DNA of 64,000 bases, from the NCBI RefSeq assembly GCF_020360975.1, contig NW_025408685.1:186001-250000 (forward strand), read 5' to 3'. The position numbers and the translations under genes were made by a program. Below are positions 1 through 9,789 of the stretch, one piece after another. The stretch comes from Hirsutella rhossiliensis. Its lineage: Eukaryota; Ascomycota; Sordariomycetes; Hypocreales; Ophiocordycipitaceae. The first letter of the stretch is position 1; each line of letters starts with the position of its first letter. The notes beneath the pieces are model-generated. The model saw nothing but the letters and a program-made list of their open reading frames with translations, did no database searches and was not told the origin of the DNA.

Positions 1-594
1 AGAGCACTATATTTGTCGCGAAGACCATTGCGCCACGCAGGCAAAAGTGGAACGCGCTCCGACAGGTGCGCTGCAATTAACACATATATCTGACAACCGC
101 GTTTTTCCGACAATATTAGCCTAATGTGCGTGCCTAGATGTATGCCATGCGTGGTCTGCAGTGACTTAGGGAGGTCATCCTGGTACCCAGGGATACATAT
201 ACAAATTAGGTGGCGGGGCCTGGCGTTGGACCGACGCTAAGGGGAAAGGTGCGAATAGGTTTTTGGTTTGTGCGAATAGCAGCACTCCAGAGAAAACCCA
301 GGAAAGGGGCGGGAGCTCCTGATGTCGAGAAGAAGGTCCGAACGAGTTGAGGTCTCTAGGTCTCTCTAGGTAATACAGCTTGAAACCAGGTAAGAAGGGA
401 AGTCTGCAAACTGTTGTTTCTTCTTCCTAGACCACTGAGGGGTCCGGAGGATCTCCTATTCGAACGGGGACCCTTTGAGGAGTCCGGCATAACTATTACT
501 GGCTCGGGGACCTCGAGAGACTGAACTATCGATCTCATAGCTAGAAGAGCTATTCGATCGGGGAGATGGAGCTGACGTTGCTGACGTAGATGAC
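1..594. other. no gene recognised
   Basis: No convincing coding sequence or RNA gene is visible. A stretch near positions 15-37 (TGTCGCGAAGACCATTGCGC) recurs almost exactly at about 54,198-54,219, so part of this segment is a dispersed repeat. Confidence 0.5.
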
Positions 595-935
595 TTACGT
601 GGTGCCTTGAGGAACGAGGAACGAGTGACGAAAGGTTCTTAGGGTTCCTCCCCGGGGAGAAACAAAATTCGCCATGCCTTGCCTTGAGGAACGAGGAACG
701 AGTGCCTTGCCTTGAGGAACGAGGAACGAGTGACGAAAGGTTCTTAGGGTTCCTCCCCGGGGAGAAACAAAATTCGCCATGCCTTGAGGAACGTTAGTGA
801 CGAAAAGGTTCTTCTGGTTCCTCCCCGGGGAGAAAGAAAAAAAAACACCGCCATCAATGCCTTGAGGAACGAGGAACGAGTGACGAAAGGTTCTTAGGGT
901 GCCTTGAGGAACGAAAGGCCTCTTCTTATCGCGCG
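595..935. repeat. tandem cluster of the GCCTTGAGGAACG repeat
   Basis: Units starting GCCTTGAGGAACG recur at least five times here, several continuing through GAGTGACGAAAGGTTCTTAG and a CTCCCCGGGGAG palindrome to the next unit. The same unit occurs inverted at about 13,089-13,292, at about 9,350 and at about 39,526-39,543. The 18-base form GCCTTGAGGAACGAAAGG (about 901-918) is present in reverse complement at about 13,268 and 39,526. I do not recognise the family; it could be a short non-autonomous element or clustered ends of a larger one. Confidence 0.8.
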
Positions 936-1339
936 ACCACCCAACCCTATTTTTTTCCCCCCAAAACTCCCGTCCTCTGATTGGTCGGGTTCCTCCCTTT
1001 TGATTGGTCGGAAAGGAAATTATCATGGTTTGAAAGCTTCCCCGCAACCTCGACTGCTTACCGCTCCTTCCTCCGGCCTCCTTTTTTTCTGATGGAACGG
1101 CCCTGTTTCGTCCGCCCTCTCGGCCGCCTATCACTCCTAGCCGGGCCCTTTGCCTTTCTTTTGGGGTGTCTTGGAAGAAGACGTATAGAACTTGCCCCCG
1201 CCGAGGTTTTGTGAGAACGGTGGTTCTGCGGCTCGGGCCTAATGAGGAAATAGTTGGGCGTTCTATCTATTTATCCCCCCCCAGTCTCGTCTTGTCCCTC
1301 CCCGCGGCCCCGGGAGGTCATCGCCGAGCCAGCGTAGCG
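936..1339. other. intergenic, no gene
   Basis: Nothing coding is recognised. The motif GGTTCTGCGGCTCG followed a few bases later by AATGAGGAA (about 1,222-1,248) recurs at about 13,808-13,833, beyond the inverted repeat cluster on the other side of the Helitron region. It may mark a shared end sequence. Confidence 0.4.
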
Positions 1340-1414
1340 CCTCCCCGACGGTCCTCTCACTGAGCCTCTCTAGCCGTGCCTGCGCCGCCGTCATCTCCTC
1401 GGGCACCCTGTTCC

Positions 1415-2314
1415 CTACCAGGTCCCTCTCCGCACCTCCGACACGAGCATGATGCCGTCGAGCGTCGGGCACCGCGATAGCTGCACGTATAGGCTATACG
1501 GGTCGCACGGCGACGGTACCGCGCGCCCGTCGACGGTCGTCGTCCTCGCCCCCCGGAGCTCCAGCGCCACGCGCTCCAGCGTCCCGCCCTGCACCTTGTA
1601 GTCGGTGCAGGCGAAGGCCGCGGCGCACGGCAGGCCCCTCCGGCTAACGTCGTTCCGCTGCCACGGCCGCTTCCGCTGGGCCTGGATCTTGACGCTGATG
1701 GGCGTCAGCAGGATCGTCCCGGACGGCATCCCCACGAAGTGGAAATCCTTGGTCGTCTCCGAGGCCAGCACCATGCCGACCGGCGGCCCGAAGTGCATTG
1801 TCAGCTCCGCCGAGACCCGGTGGCCGGGGAAGGCCCGGTCGGGTATGACGTCGACCGCCGTGTACCCGGCCCCGTTCACTAGCTTCAGCCCCTGGTGCGT
1901 GTTCTGGTTCACGACGACCGGCATGCCGGGCACGAAGAGGAAGACGGCCGGCACCGGAGTCGCGCTGTCGTCGCCCTGGCCTAGCATCAGCACCGCCTCC
2001 TCCTCCGTCGGCGTGCCGTCCCTCCACTTATGCTCGGAGACGAAGATGCGCGCCGCCGTCCGTTGCCGGGCCCGGAACGCGAGGGCCGCCTCTAGGTTGA
2101 GGTTCCAGCGATTCCTGTTAAGCGGCGTCACCACCGTCACCCCAGTCTCCCACGGTATCCGCCTGCCCGCCCGGTAGCACCTCGAGTTGAGGAGGTCTAG
2201 GTCCGACCGGTCCTGCTCCCCCCGCCGGATCCGCCCGAGCAGCCGCCGTAGCTCCGGTCGCCGGCGGCGCGCATCTGCTCGTCGAGCATGACGACCGTCG
2301 TAAACTTCCTCCAT
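1415..2314 (-). pseudogene. Helitron 1 helicase, C-terminal half
   Basis: An open frame of about 299 codons encodes the second RecA-like half of a PIF1-type 5'-3' DNA helicase, the motor that unwinds the strand during Helitron rolling-circle transposition. Visible landmarks are TVVTPLNRNRWNLNL, the VPGMPVVVNQNTHQGLKLVN segment, the motif V region YKVQGGTLERVALELRG and the terminal motif VI segment LYVQLSRCPTLDGIMLVSEV. It is nearly identical in order and content to the copy at 9,790-11,574. The first half of the helicase lies in other frames at 2,197-3,016, so this is one piece of a broken gene. Confidence 0.85.
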
Positions 2315-3016
2315 AGCGCGTGCGCCTTATCGTGCTGCCGCCGCCGCTCGGCCGCGAACGCGCCGTCCGCGTCCCACGGCACCGCCGCGCTCGGCAGCAG
2401 GATCGACCGCTCCTGCACCGGCCGGAACTGATGGAAGTCGCCGCAGAGGATCACTACCGGGATGCCGCCGAAGTCCCGCGGCGAGCCCCGCAGCCGGCAG
2501 AGCTGCTCGTTCGCCGCGTGCAGCGTGCGCGCCCGAGCATGCTGACCTCGTCGATCACCAGCACCTCCTTCTCCTGCCAGTCCATCCGCGACCGGCCGTC
2601 GACGAAGCGTTCGCCCTGTCCCGGCAGCCGCACCCCGTCTACCTCCCTCGCCGACCCCCCCGCCTGGCCGCCCTGGCCGACCAAGAGGCCGCAGGCCGAG
2701 TGCAGGGTGATGCCGTTGATCCGCGCCGCCGCCGTCCCCGATGTCGCCGTGATTAGTAGCTGGCTCGATAGGTCCTCTGGGCGAACAGCTCGACGAGCGC
2801 CTCAATGACGCGCGACTTGCCGGTACCGCCCTCGCCGCCGACGAATAGACAGAGCTGGCCGGCGTCGCCGCTGTCGCCGGCGTCGCCGCCCTGCCGGGCC
2901 TGATCGAGCTGGCGGCATATGATGAGGAGGGCGATCGACTGCTTCTCGTTAAGCGTTAGCCGGCCCGCTAGCTCCGCCGGCGGCGACAAACGAGCTCGAC
3001 GGGCCGAGCCGCACAC
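2197..3016 (-). pseudogene. Helitron 1 helicase, N-terminal half
   Basis: Two overlapping frames carry the ATP-binding core. Walker A is seen in CLFVGGEGGTGKS (frame 3,016-2,753), followed in the other frame by Walker B in EVLVIDEVSMLG and motif III in VVILCGDFHQFRPVQERS, then the DEQMRAAGD segment that leads into the C-terminal half. At least two single-base frameshifts separate these blocks. Known for the family: this domain hydrolyses ATP to unwind DNA. As written here the helicase cannot be translated as a single chain. Confidence 0.82.
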
Positions 3017-3809
3017 GCATCCCCGCGTCGGCGTCCGCTGCCGTCACCTCGACGTCGTCCTCGCCGAAGCCGCCCATCACCCCGCGTAGCGCCGCACTCG
3101 GTCGGCCCCGGGCGCCGACGCCGCCGCGCCGCCCTGGATTCCTTGGATCGCCCGCTCCGCTCCGCGCGGCGCTCCTCTGCTGCGACTTGATGGCTCTTAC
3201 CTGCTCTTGCCGCGGCAGCGCCGCCCCGGAGAGGGTCGACCCCGCGAGGATTACCCGCCTCGGCCCCGCCTCGCCCGCCACCACCGTCGCATCGAGCTCG
3301 GCCGCCGACGAGAGCGCCGACTGCTGAAACCGGCAGAGCTGCTGCGTCATCGCCAGCAGCTCCGCCGACCGCGCCGTTACCTGGCCCGCGCCGGCGGCGT
3401 TCCGGAAAACGTCGATGAGCCGCGCCGCGTCGCCTGCGCCGCCGGCGCGGTACACCTGCCCGCCCCCCTCGGCCGCCTCCTCCGCGCCCTCGTTGGCGCG
3501 TGCCGCCGCCGCCGGCTCGCCCTCCTCGGTCGTAGCGGCCCATTGCCTGGCGTCGCGCTTGGCGTCCTCCGCCGACCGCCGGAGCAGCTGTACGTTGTCC
3601 GCGAGCCGCGCGATCCTCGGCGCCAGCGCCGCCCGCTCCCGCGCCCAGATATCGTTGATGTCGCCCGTCTCCTCGCAGACGAATGCCTCCCACGGCACGA
3701 ACAGCGCTAGATGCTGCACCGCCGCCCTTTGCACCGTTAGCCGGGCCACGGGCCGCGTCGCCGTCCGACGGTACGCCCTCGGCTTTGCTATACGTACCTC
3801 CGATGACAT
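2949..3809 (-). pseudogene. Helitron 1 inter-domain linker
   Basis: An open frame of about 286 codons, rich in Ala, Arg and Glu, leads into the helicase through the segment ASGPANA. It includes a conserved-looking stretch LALFVPWEAFVCEETGDIND and a predicted helical AARIARLADNVQLLRRSAEDAKRD region. In Helitron proteins such a linker joins Rep to helicase. The copy at 9,790-11,574 retains only the last part (GFGEDDMDVTAAD), matching GFGEDDVEVTAAD here. I assign no separate function. Confidence 0.6.
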
Positions 3810-3836
3810 GACTCCTCGTCTTCCTCGCCGAACTCC

Positions 3837-4193
3837 TTACTGAGGTACCCGTCTAGGCGTACGCTCGCCCCTTACCCGGCCGTCTGAGCACTTGCGCCCA
3901 GTCCTTCCCGGAGCCCAGCTCTCGTTAAAGGGTATCTCGCCCCAGGCCGCGCAGCCCTCGGCGCCTCCGCCATTCCGTTTCAGCCTTACGAGCGACGCGT
4001 AGTCGTAGAGACAGAGGCCCTGTAGGAGCCCGCCTCTATGCCGGTAGGCCTCGATGAAGGAGATCCTCGGCCCCGCCTCCTCGACGACGACCGTCTCGTC
4101 CGGCGCGTCGCTCGCCGTCGCCTCTACCCCGCTCGCCAGTCGGAGGTGCCGCCACTGGCGGAAGACGGCCCAGTAGAGCTGGTTCGTGTTCAC
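3837..4193 (-). pseudogene. Helitron 1 conserved segment between Rep and helicase
   Basis: The frame encodes NTNQLYWAVFRQWRHLRL, then VVVEEAGPRISFIEAYRHRG, then GLCLYDYASLVRLKR. All three blocks recur in the plus-strand fragment at 17,370-17,700, showing that this segment is conserved across copies of this Helitron family. It is out of frame with its neighbours on both sides. The function within the transposase is unknown. Confidence 0.75.
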
Positions 4194-4861
4194 GTACGCC
4201 CACGCCGCGCCGCTGCAAAACTCCGCGGATACCCCAGGAGGTCGGCGATCACCTCGACCTGGGATAGCGGGCGCTCCGTGAAGATTCGGTTCGCCGCCTT
4301 TAGTAGGAATACCCTCGTCTTGTTCCCCCTTATAGGGTCCGCCGCGGCCTCCTCTCCGGCTCCGTTCCCCCCGCTATCGTTGCGGTCGGCGCTGGGGATA
4401 CTGCTCTCTGCTGTCGGCTCTAAGGTCGGGAGTAACTCGGCCGCGGCGGCCACCCGCTTCCACGTAGGGTCCTCTACCTTAGTCGCATAGTTGGTGATGT
4501 AGTAGATCAGGGCCATGGTCTTGCGCTGCGTCGCGATGAACGAGATGTCGTGGTTGTGCCGCAGCCCTACCGCCATCGCCTTGTTCCACCGGTTCACCAT
4601 GCTATGTGTCCGCCGGATCTCCAGCACGCCGTCCGCCGTGAGCGCCGTCCTCTCTACTAGCCTCCAGGGCGCCTTAAAACGGCAGAGGTCGCCCTTACGA
4701 CCGGCCCCCGCGAGCGAGTACTTGACGCAGGTCGCGCTATGCGTATGGACCTGCGTCGCGCCGGCGCAGAAGTTGGCCTCCTCGTCGAACGCGTCCGTAA
4801 AGCGCTCGACGTCGTCAAGCCACGACGACATGTGCGCCGTGATCGACCGCTCCGCCTGCAC
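4190..4861 (-). pseudogene. Helitron 1 Rep, tyrosine-containing segment
   Basis: An open frame of about 223 codons. The segment ALIYYITNYATKVEDPTWKR carries the paired tyrosines (Y-I-T-N-Y) expected for a Helitron Y2 Rep nuclease; in the family these attack DNA and form the covalent 5' phosphotyrosine intermediates. Upstream are CVKYSLAGAGRKGDLCRFKA, resembling the zinc-binding part of Rep, and MVNRWNKAMAVGLRHNHDIS, a conserved Helitron block. The HUH motif is upstream in another frame (4,889-5,383), so a frameshift splits the nuclease. Confidence 0.85.
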
Positions 4862-4888
4862 AGCGTGGTGCCCTTCTGCGTCTAGCTC

Positions 4889-5655
4889 CTACGGCCTAGG
4901 GTTAGTTTCGGCCCCTTTATTCTGCGTTCGACGGAGCCGGGAGGCTACGCCTCTAGACGTCGTCCGCCTTACCTCGGAGAAGACGCTGTCTACGTAGCGG
5001 ATTATTCGCTCCCGGTACGCTGCCTGCTCCTCGCCGCCGGCGCCGGCCAGCGCCTCGCCGAGGCGCGCATTGCCCTTTAGCCAGAGAAGCCCGTGGAGGT
5101 GGAGAGCACCTCGTTCGTTCGTCTCTACCGCCCCGTAGTACGCCCCGACGTGCCCGAACACCGACTCGTCCCCGACGTCGACGTAATGCTCGAAGAAGAG
5201 CTTTATCTCCCGGTGAAAGAAGACGGCCGCGCTCATCGGGTCCGCTATCGCCAGCCGCACCCGCTTATACGCAGTCCCTAGCTCTCTTAGGAAGGCCTCG
5301 GCCGCTTCGGGTCGCGGGCGCGGTACGCCGCCAGCCGTAGCTTTACCGGGTTCGTAATATCGTTCGGGTTTAGCGTGAACCAAATGGCCGGCACCCCGTA
5401 TCTGACGATGAGAGATAGTATCTTCTTCCGCATACTTAGGCGGCTCTCCCTCGACATCGGCTGCCGGTGGCCAAACACCGATAGGGACCGGAGGAGCTCC
5501 TTTACCCCGTCGTCGCCGGTCTTGCCCGTGGCCTCGAGCTCGACCCTCGCCGCCTCGAGCCTCTGCGTCGTTAACGACTTTAGTAGACCCTCGACCTTTG
5601 CGAAGTTCTTCCTCGTTACGCCTAGCATACTGGCCTGGCGGTTCCTAGACCGCAC
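4889..5655 (-). pseudogene. Helitron 1 Rep HUH nuclease and N-terminal region
   Basis: Two overlapping frames (5,655-5,287 and 5,383-4,889). The upstream frame has LIVRYGVPAIWFTLNPNDIT, a hallmark of the Helitron-like N-terminal domain. The downstream frame continues with KLFFEHYVDVGDESVFGHVG and then ERGALHLHGLLWL, in which H-L-H is the metal-binding HUH motif of rolling-circle nucleases. The break near 5,300-5,380 is a frameshift. Together with the tyrosine segment downstream this identifies the element as an originally autonomous Helitron. Confidence 0.85.
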
Positions 5656-5668
5656 CCCATATTAAACA

Positions 5669-6546
5669 CTAGGAAGGCGAAGATGGGATGCGTCGCGAAC
5701 CGGCCGCCGTGGCGCCGTAGCACGACGTCGGCCCATGCTTGAGGTTCATGTTCCGGGTCGACGTGAGGCCCTCCGCGACCCGCTCCGCCTCGGCAGCCCG
5801 GCCCCGCCACCCGGTAGTCTCGCTTCCACGGGTAGCGGCCTCGTCGGCGAGCCTCGGCCCCCCCACGCCAAAGGGAAATAGCGTCGGGAAGGTCTTGGCG
5901 AAGAAGGAGGCGTCCGCCGAGTCGGCGAACTCGTTGCCGCGCCGTACCTGGATATAGGGCTCGTACTTGTCGCCATCGCCGCCGCGCGCCGCCCCTCCGG
6001 CCGCCGTCCCCACCCACGTCCTAGGCCTGCGCGGGCGCGCGCTCCGTCGGCCCGACGGCGTCGCGGGCGAAGCGAATCTTCTCGGCGTCCGCCACCCCTG
6101 GCGGCCCGTCGAGCGGGAACATGCCGGACGACGTCACCTCGTCGATTACTTCCCCGCCCTCTTCGGGCCTAGCGCCGTCCTCTTCGTCGTCGCACGTGGG
6201 CCTGACGTCGCGACTCCTCCGCGGGATCCCGCCCTGGCTTAACATGACGAGGATCTCCTCGATCTCGACCGCGCCCTCGTCGTCCATGGCCCGCTCCGTC
6301 GGCGGCACCACCTGCGCGGTCCGCGTCCTCTCCCGCGCTGACGGCTCGTTTCGCTCCAGGCGCTCGCATACCACCGACGGCACCCCGTGCGGCGGAGCCC
6401 CAGCTCTCCATCTCCGCCACGTCGATCTCGACCTCGCCGTAGAGCGGGTTGTTCTCCTGCCAGACGAGCGCCCTCTCGACCGCCCGCCGCCTTACCGACA
6501 GGAGGCCCGACAGGTCGCGTGGCCCCGGCTTCTCGGCCCCTGCCAC
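5669..6546 (-). pseudogene. Helitron 1 N-terminal region
   Basis: Overlapping minus-strand frames carry conserved Helitron N-terminal blocks: SGLLSVRRRAVERALVWQEN with NPLYGEVEIDVAEMESWG (6,546-6,400), and FADSADASFFAKTFPTLFPF (6,013-5,900), the FPTLFPFG-type block that precedes Rep. Between them is a variable acidic and arginine-rich stretch. The pieces are in different frames, so the region is broken. Confidence 0.75.
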
Positions 6547-7226
6547 GAGACATGGATCTCGTCCATAACCCGGACTAGCGGGTGCGGGAGCACCTTGGTC
6601 ACCAGCCCCTGCACGTCATTCGGGAATACCGTGATATGGCCCTTGACGTGCCTCGGATACCTCACGCTCTGCCTCTGCCCGCCGGGGATGCTATACCTCG
6701 TCACGAAGCCGTAGCACGAGTTGAGCGAGATCAGCTTCTCCTCGACCGGCGTGAGGCCCTTGAGCTCGTCGGGGTACGCGTGCTCGCAGCCGAGCCGGCC
6801 GTGGAGGTGCATGCCAGGCGAAGCCCTCTCACGCCCGAGGCACCGCGCGCACTCTGCGCATACCGGCACCGCCCGGCCCTCGGGGAAGCAGCTTCGGCAC
6901 GCGAATAGAGACCGGCCGCCCTCCGTGACGGGGCTCCGCCATGGCCACCTCTCCACGCCATTTCTTAGCTCCTCTCTTGACCGCTTCCGGTAACATACCT
7001 TGCAGGTCAAGACCGGTAGCGTGCCGGCGTCGTGGAACGCCCGGTAGAACCTCTGCACCGTTCGCACCTGCCTCGCGCGCGGCACCGGCATGCACCACGT
7101 CTGCTCGTCTGCGAGCCTCTCGCCCGCCACGAACTCCTCCTCGAGGTGCTGCAGTACGCTGGCTAGGTCCTCGGCCTGCAGCTCCCTCCGTCTTGGGGTT
7201 TTCTGGCCCACCCGGACCCGGAGCAT
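6492..7226 (-). pseudogene. Helitron 1 DUF6570-like N-terminal domain
   Basis: An open frame of about 244 codons with paired cysteines (TCKVCYRKRS, FACRSCFPEG, CAECARCLG) and then the block LISLNSCYGFVTRYSIPGGQ, RYPRHVKGHITVFPNDVQ and KVLPHPLVRVMDEIHV. That order matches the DUF6570 domain that heads many fungal Helitron proteins; the identification is from memory of the family. The start codon of the full protein is not resolved; more Arg/Ala-rich sequence continues upstream to about 7,870. Confidence 0.75.
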
Positions 7227-9340
7227 TTCCCTTCGGCCTGCCCGCCGGGGGTGCGGCCCTTCCTCTTCCGCTCTCCCCCGGGCTGCCGATTCATTGTCCT
7301 GCCTGCGCCCCGTTAGCCGTCTTCATGCGCCTTGGCCTCGCTCTGCGACCGTACCGGCTTGTTGGCTGTCCGTGCTTCCGACGCTCGGTCCCGCCTCGGT
7401 GGGGGGCGCCGCGTGGACTCCCGCCCTCAGAACCGGCCGAGCCCGGATGTGCCGCGGCGCCTGCTGGCCTCTAGGCGGGCCGCCCTCGCTCGGCGGCGGT
7501 GTGAGACCGGCTGCGATCGGTGTCGGCCGGGGCTGGATACGCCGCAACGCCTGCTGCCTTGCGTCGGCTTGGAGTCTCTGCTGCCTCGGTGGTCTTCCCC
7601 GCCTGCGCTTCGCGCCCTCGTCGACACTCGGCTGCGGCGTGGTGTGGCCGTTCCACCTATTCCCATGTCCGCTTCGCCCTGCCTAGGCTGGGCGATGTCG
7701 CCGCCGTTGGCAGTCGCACCTATCGGTCTCCAAGCGTCCCCGCCCGACCGTCCTCGACCGGCGTCTCCAAGGCGCCACGCGGTCCGTGGGCTTCCTGCGC
7801 CGGGCTCGCGCCCCCTGCTCCGCGCGGTCCCCTCCAGCAGCTGACTCCATCGCGATACTGGCTGCCACTACCTTTATAAACCTCTCATCTACCTCGTGCT
7901 GCTATGCCCTGACGTGGAGCCTCGTGAGTCGGACGTCGACGTATACGTCCTTTCCTGGGCTGCTCGTCTTGCGCTTATGTTGCTACTCGGCATGCAGCTT
8001 ATGCGTAACGGACACTTTACATTTACAATGACCTATGTACTCTATATAGAGCTCCGTAGTACGTCTATAAGCATGCTGCTGCTCTTCACATTATACCGGC
8101 GCCGACTTTCCATTAAGCCTACCGGGAACTGCCTGCTGCTATCGCATGCAACGGCCTAGGCCGGTCTTTACATGTAAGTCGCTACGGCACCTTCCTCTTA
8201 CTCGTGCTTTACATTCTACGCTCTCCTTGTTATCTGGAGCTATGTCGCTAAGCGCCTTGGTTCGAGGTTAGATGCTTGCATACTGGCTTTTAACCCCATG
8301 TCTTAAACGTGTCGCCAATGAAGCTGCCCTATTCTGTGACAATATGGCTTCCCGTATGTCGGTTGTCTTAAAAACCCTCTATCCCTAAGCAGACCGCCTT
8401 TTGCCCTTTTCCCTCGCTTCTCATAGCATTCTCTAGACAACGCTCTTTCCATGTTCTCCTAACCGCTAAAAATTTTCCCGTGTTTCCGTTAATATCTATG
8501 CTCGTGTTCTGTAAGGCGGCCCTGGCCCTTCACTTCCCGCCGGTTTCTTCCAACGATACAAAAATAGGAAGAGTTCCTGCTCCTATTCTGCCCCGCTTAA
8601 ACGATTCAAAACGGCAGCGTCGCTCTTACGCTATACAACCTCGCCATGTCTTCGTCCCCGTCTTCGGCCGCCTCTCCGCCGCATCTGAAGAGGCCCCTAG
8701 TACTGGCAAGAGCGTCGACGGTGACATGTCTATGATGTTCTTCGCCCAGCCCGACTGCCCCTCGAGGTTCGCCCACTAAGACGAGCACCGCATCAAGAAC
8801 CTTAACGCCGAAGGCTATCGCCCGTGTCTTCCTGCCCGTCCCCTCGTAGCTGCTCCCGGCCGAGTACGCGCCCCTCCGCTCGGAGCCGGATGCCGCCGAC
8901 CCGGCTGTCTCTCTCTTCTTTAGCCTAGGTAAACCTCTCGATTTACGGCCAGCCGGTCGTCGACCCCGACCGGTCCGAGCATCGGTTCTTCGTTAACAGC
9001 CACGTCCACTCCCATGCCCTCCCCTGGGGGGTTCGAGTGCCGCGACGGTCTCCACGCCGGCCCGGGCGATACCGTCGTCTACAATTCCCACGCTCGTCGT
9101 CCGCGACTATGGCTACCATCCATGCCCCCCGCCCTGTATGTGTCTCCTCCCCTGCCGCGTCGCTGACTTCTCCTTGTGGCGTCCTCCCGCGCTCCTTGGC
9201 CTCCCGACGGCCACTTCCCCTCGGCCCCTCCCGTCGTCTCCTTCCACGGCGTCGTTGCCGGCGCCGGCCTCTCCCTCTTGCGACGGGACCTCCAGCCCGG
9301 TCTCGACGCCGTCCGTCTCCGCTGCCGGCCGGGTAGTCGA
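7227..9340. other. Helitron upstream region, no gene recognised
   Basis: The first 600 bases are G+C-rich and open on the minus strand with Arg/Ala/Pro-rich low-complexity translation, probably the leader of the Helitron protein. The rest (about 7,900-9,340) holds only short frames, for example 8,480-8,779 on the plus strand, in which I see no known domain. Confidence 0.5.
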
Positions 9341-9789
9341 CCGTGTCTTCGTTCCTCAAGGCTTTTGTGCGCAACCCAGGGGGTTGCCTTACCTCGTTGA
9401 TTCGTCGGTTGTTCTTTTCTCGCTTTTCATTCGTCGATGTTCTCGCTTTTCATTCGTTAATAAATAAAAATAAATAATGCCCTGCCCCCTTGCTGCCCCT
9501 TTTAGTTCCAGCTGCGCAGTTCGCTTCCAACGCCTCCGTAGACCATACGCCGCCGCAGACCACATAGAGGAAGGTGCCCAAGCCGGCCCGGCTTCTAACT
9601 CCGCCATAGACCACACGCCTCCACAGACCACCCCCTTCGCCCGTCCTCCTGGCCCTTAACCTACACTCCTTTTACGTCAGAAGTGTGGAAAATGCAGGGC
9701 GCCTGCGTTACCTGCGGAGCCAGTCGGCCGCCTCCTGTGTTGTCTGCCTGCTAAGCTCCTCTAGCCGGGCCTGCGCTGCCGTCATCTCC
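9341..9789. other. repeat copy and 3' side of Helitron 2
   Basis: A copy of the GTTCCTCAAGGC unit followed by TTTTGTGCGCAACCC and GGGGTTGCCTTACC lies at about 9,350-9,392; the same compound sequence is present at about 13,089-13,142. From about 9,750 rightward the sequence matches the 3' coding end of Helitron 1 (about 1,365 on), so the 3' end of Helitron 2 should lie in this interval. The terminus itself was not identified. Confidence 0.5.

Larger units (their letters stand above)
1340..7226 (-). mobile_element. Helitron 1 (Rep/PIF1-helicase rolling-circle transposon), decayed
   Basis: On the minus strand, reading from about 7,226 down, the Helitron protein domains appear in order: a DUF6570-like cysteine-rich region, a Helitron N-terminal region, the HUH nuclease, a Tyr-containing Rep segment, and a PIF1-like superfamily 1 helicase ending near 1,415. 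The domains lie in several frames, so the element carries many frameshifts and cannot make a full protein. Helitrons end in 5' TC and 3' CTRR with a hairpin; I could not fix those ends by eye, so the limits given are those of coding homology. It is strongly G+C-rich. A second helicase copy (9,790-11,574) and a fragment (17,370-18,090) are close relatives. Confidence 0.85.

Noticed and set aside
7323..7868. Several overlapping frames around 7.3-7.9 kb as host genes
   Set aside because: All are Arg/Ala/Pro low-complexity in G+C-rich DNA next to the Helitron N terminus, with no domain.
8943..9374. Minus-strand 143-codon frame near 9 kb
   Set aside because: Gly/Arg-rich translation without motifs, probably a composition artefact.
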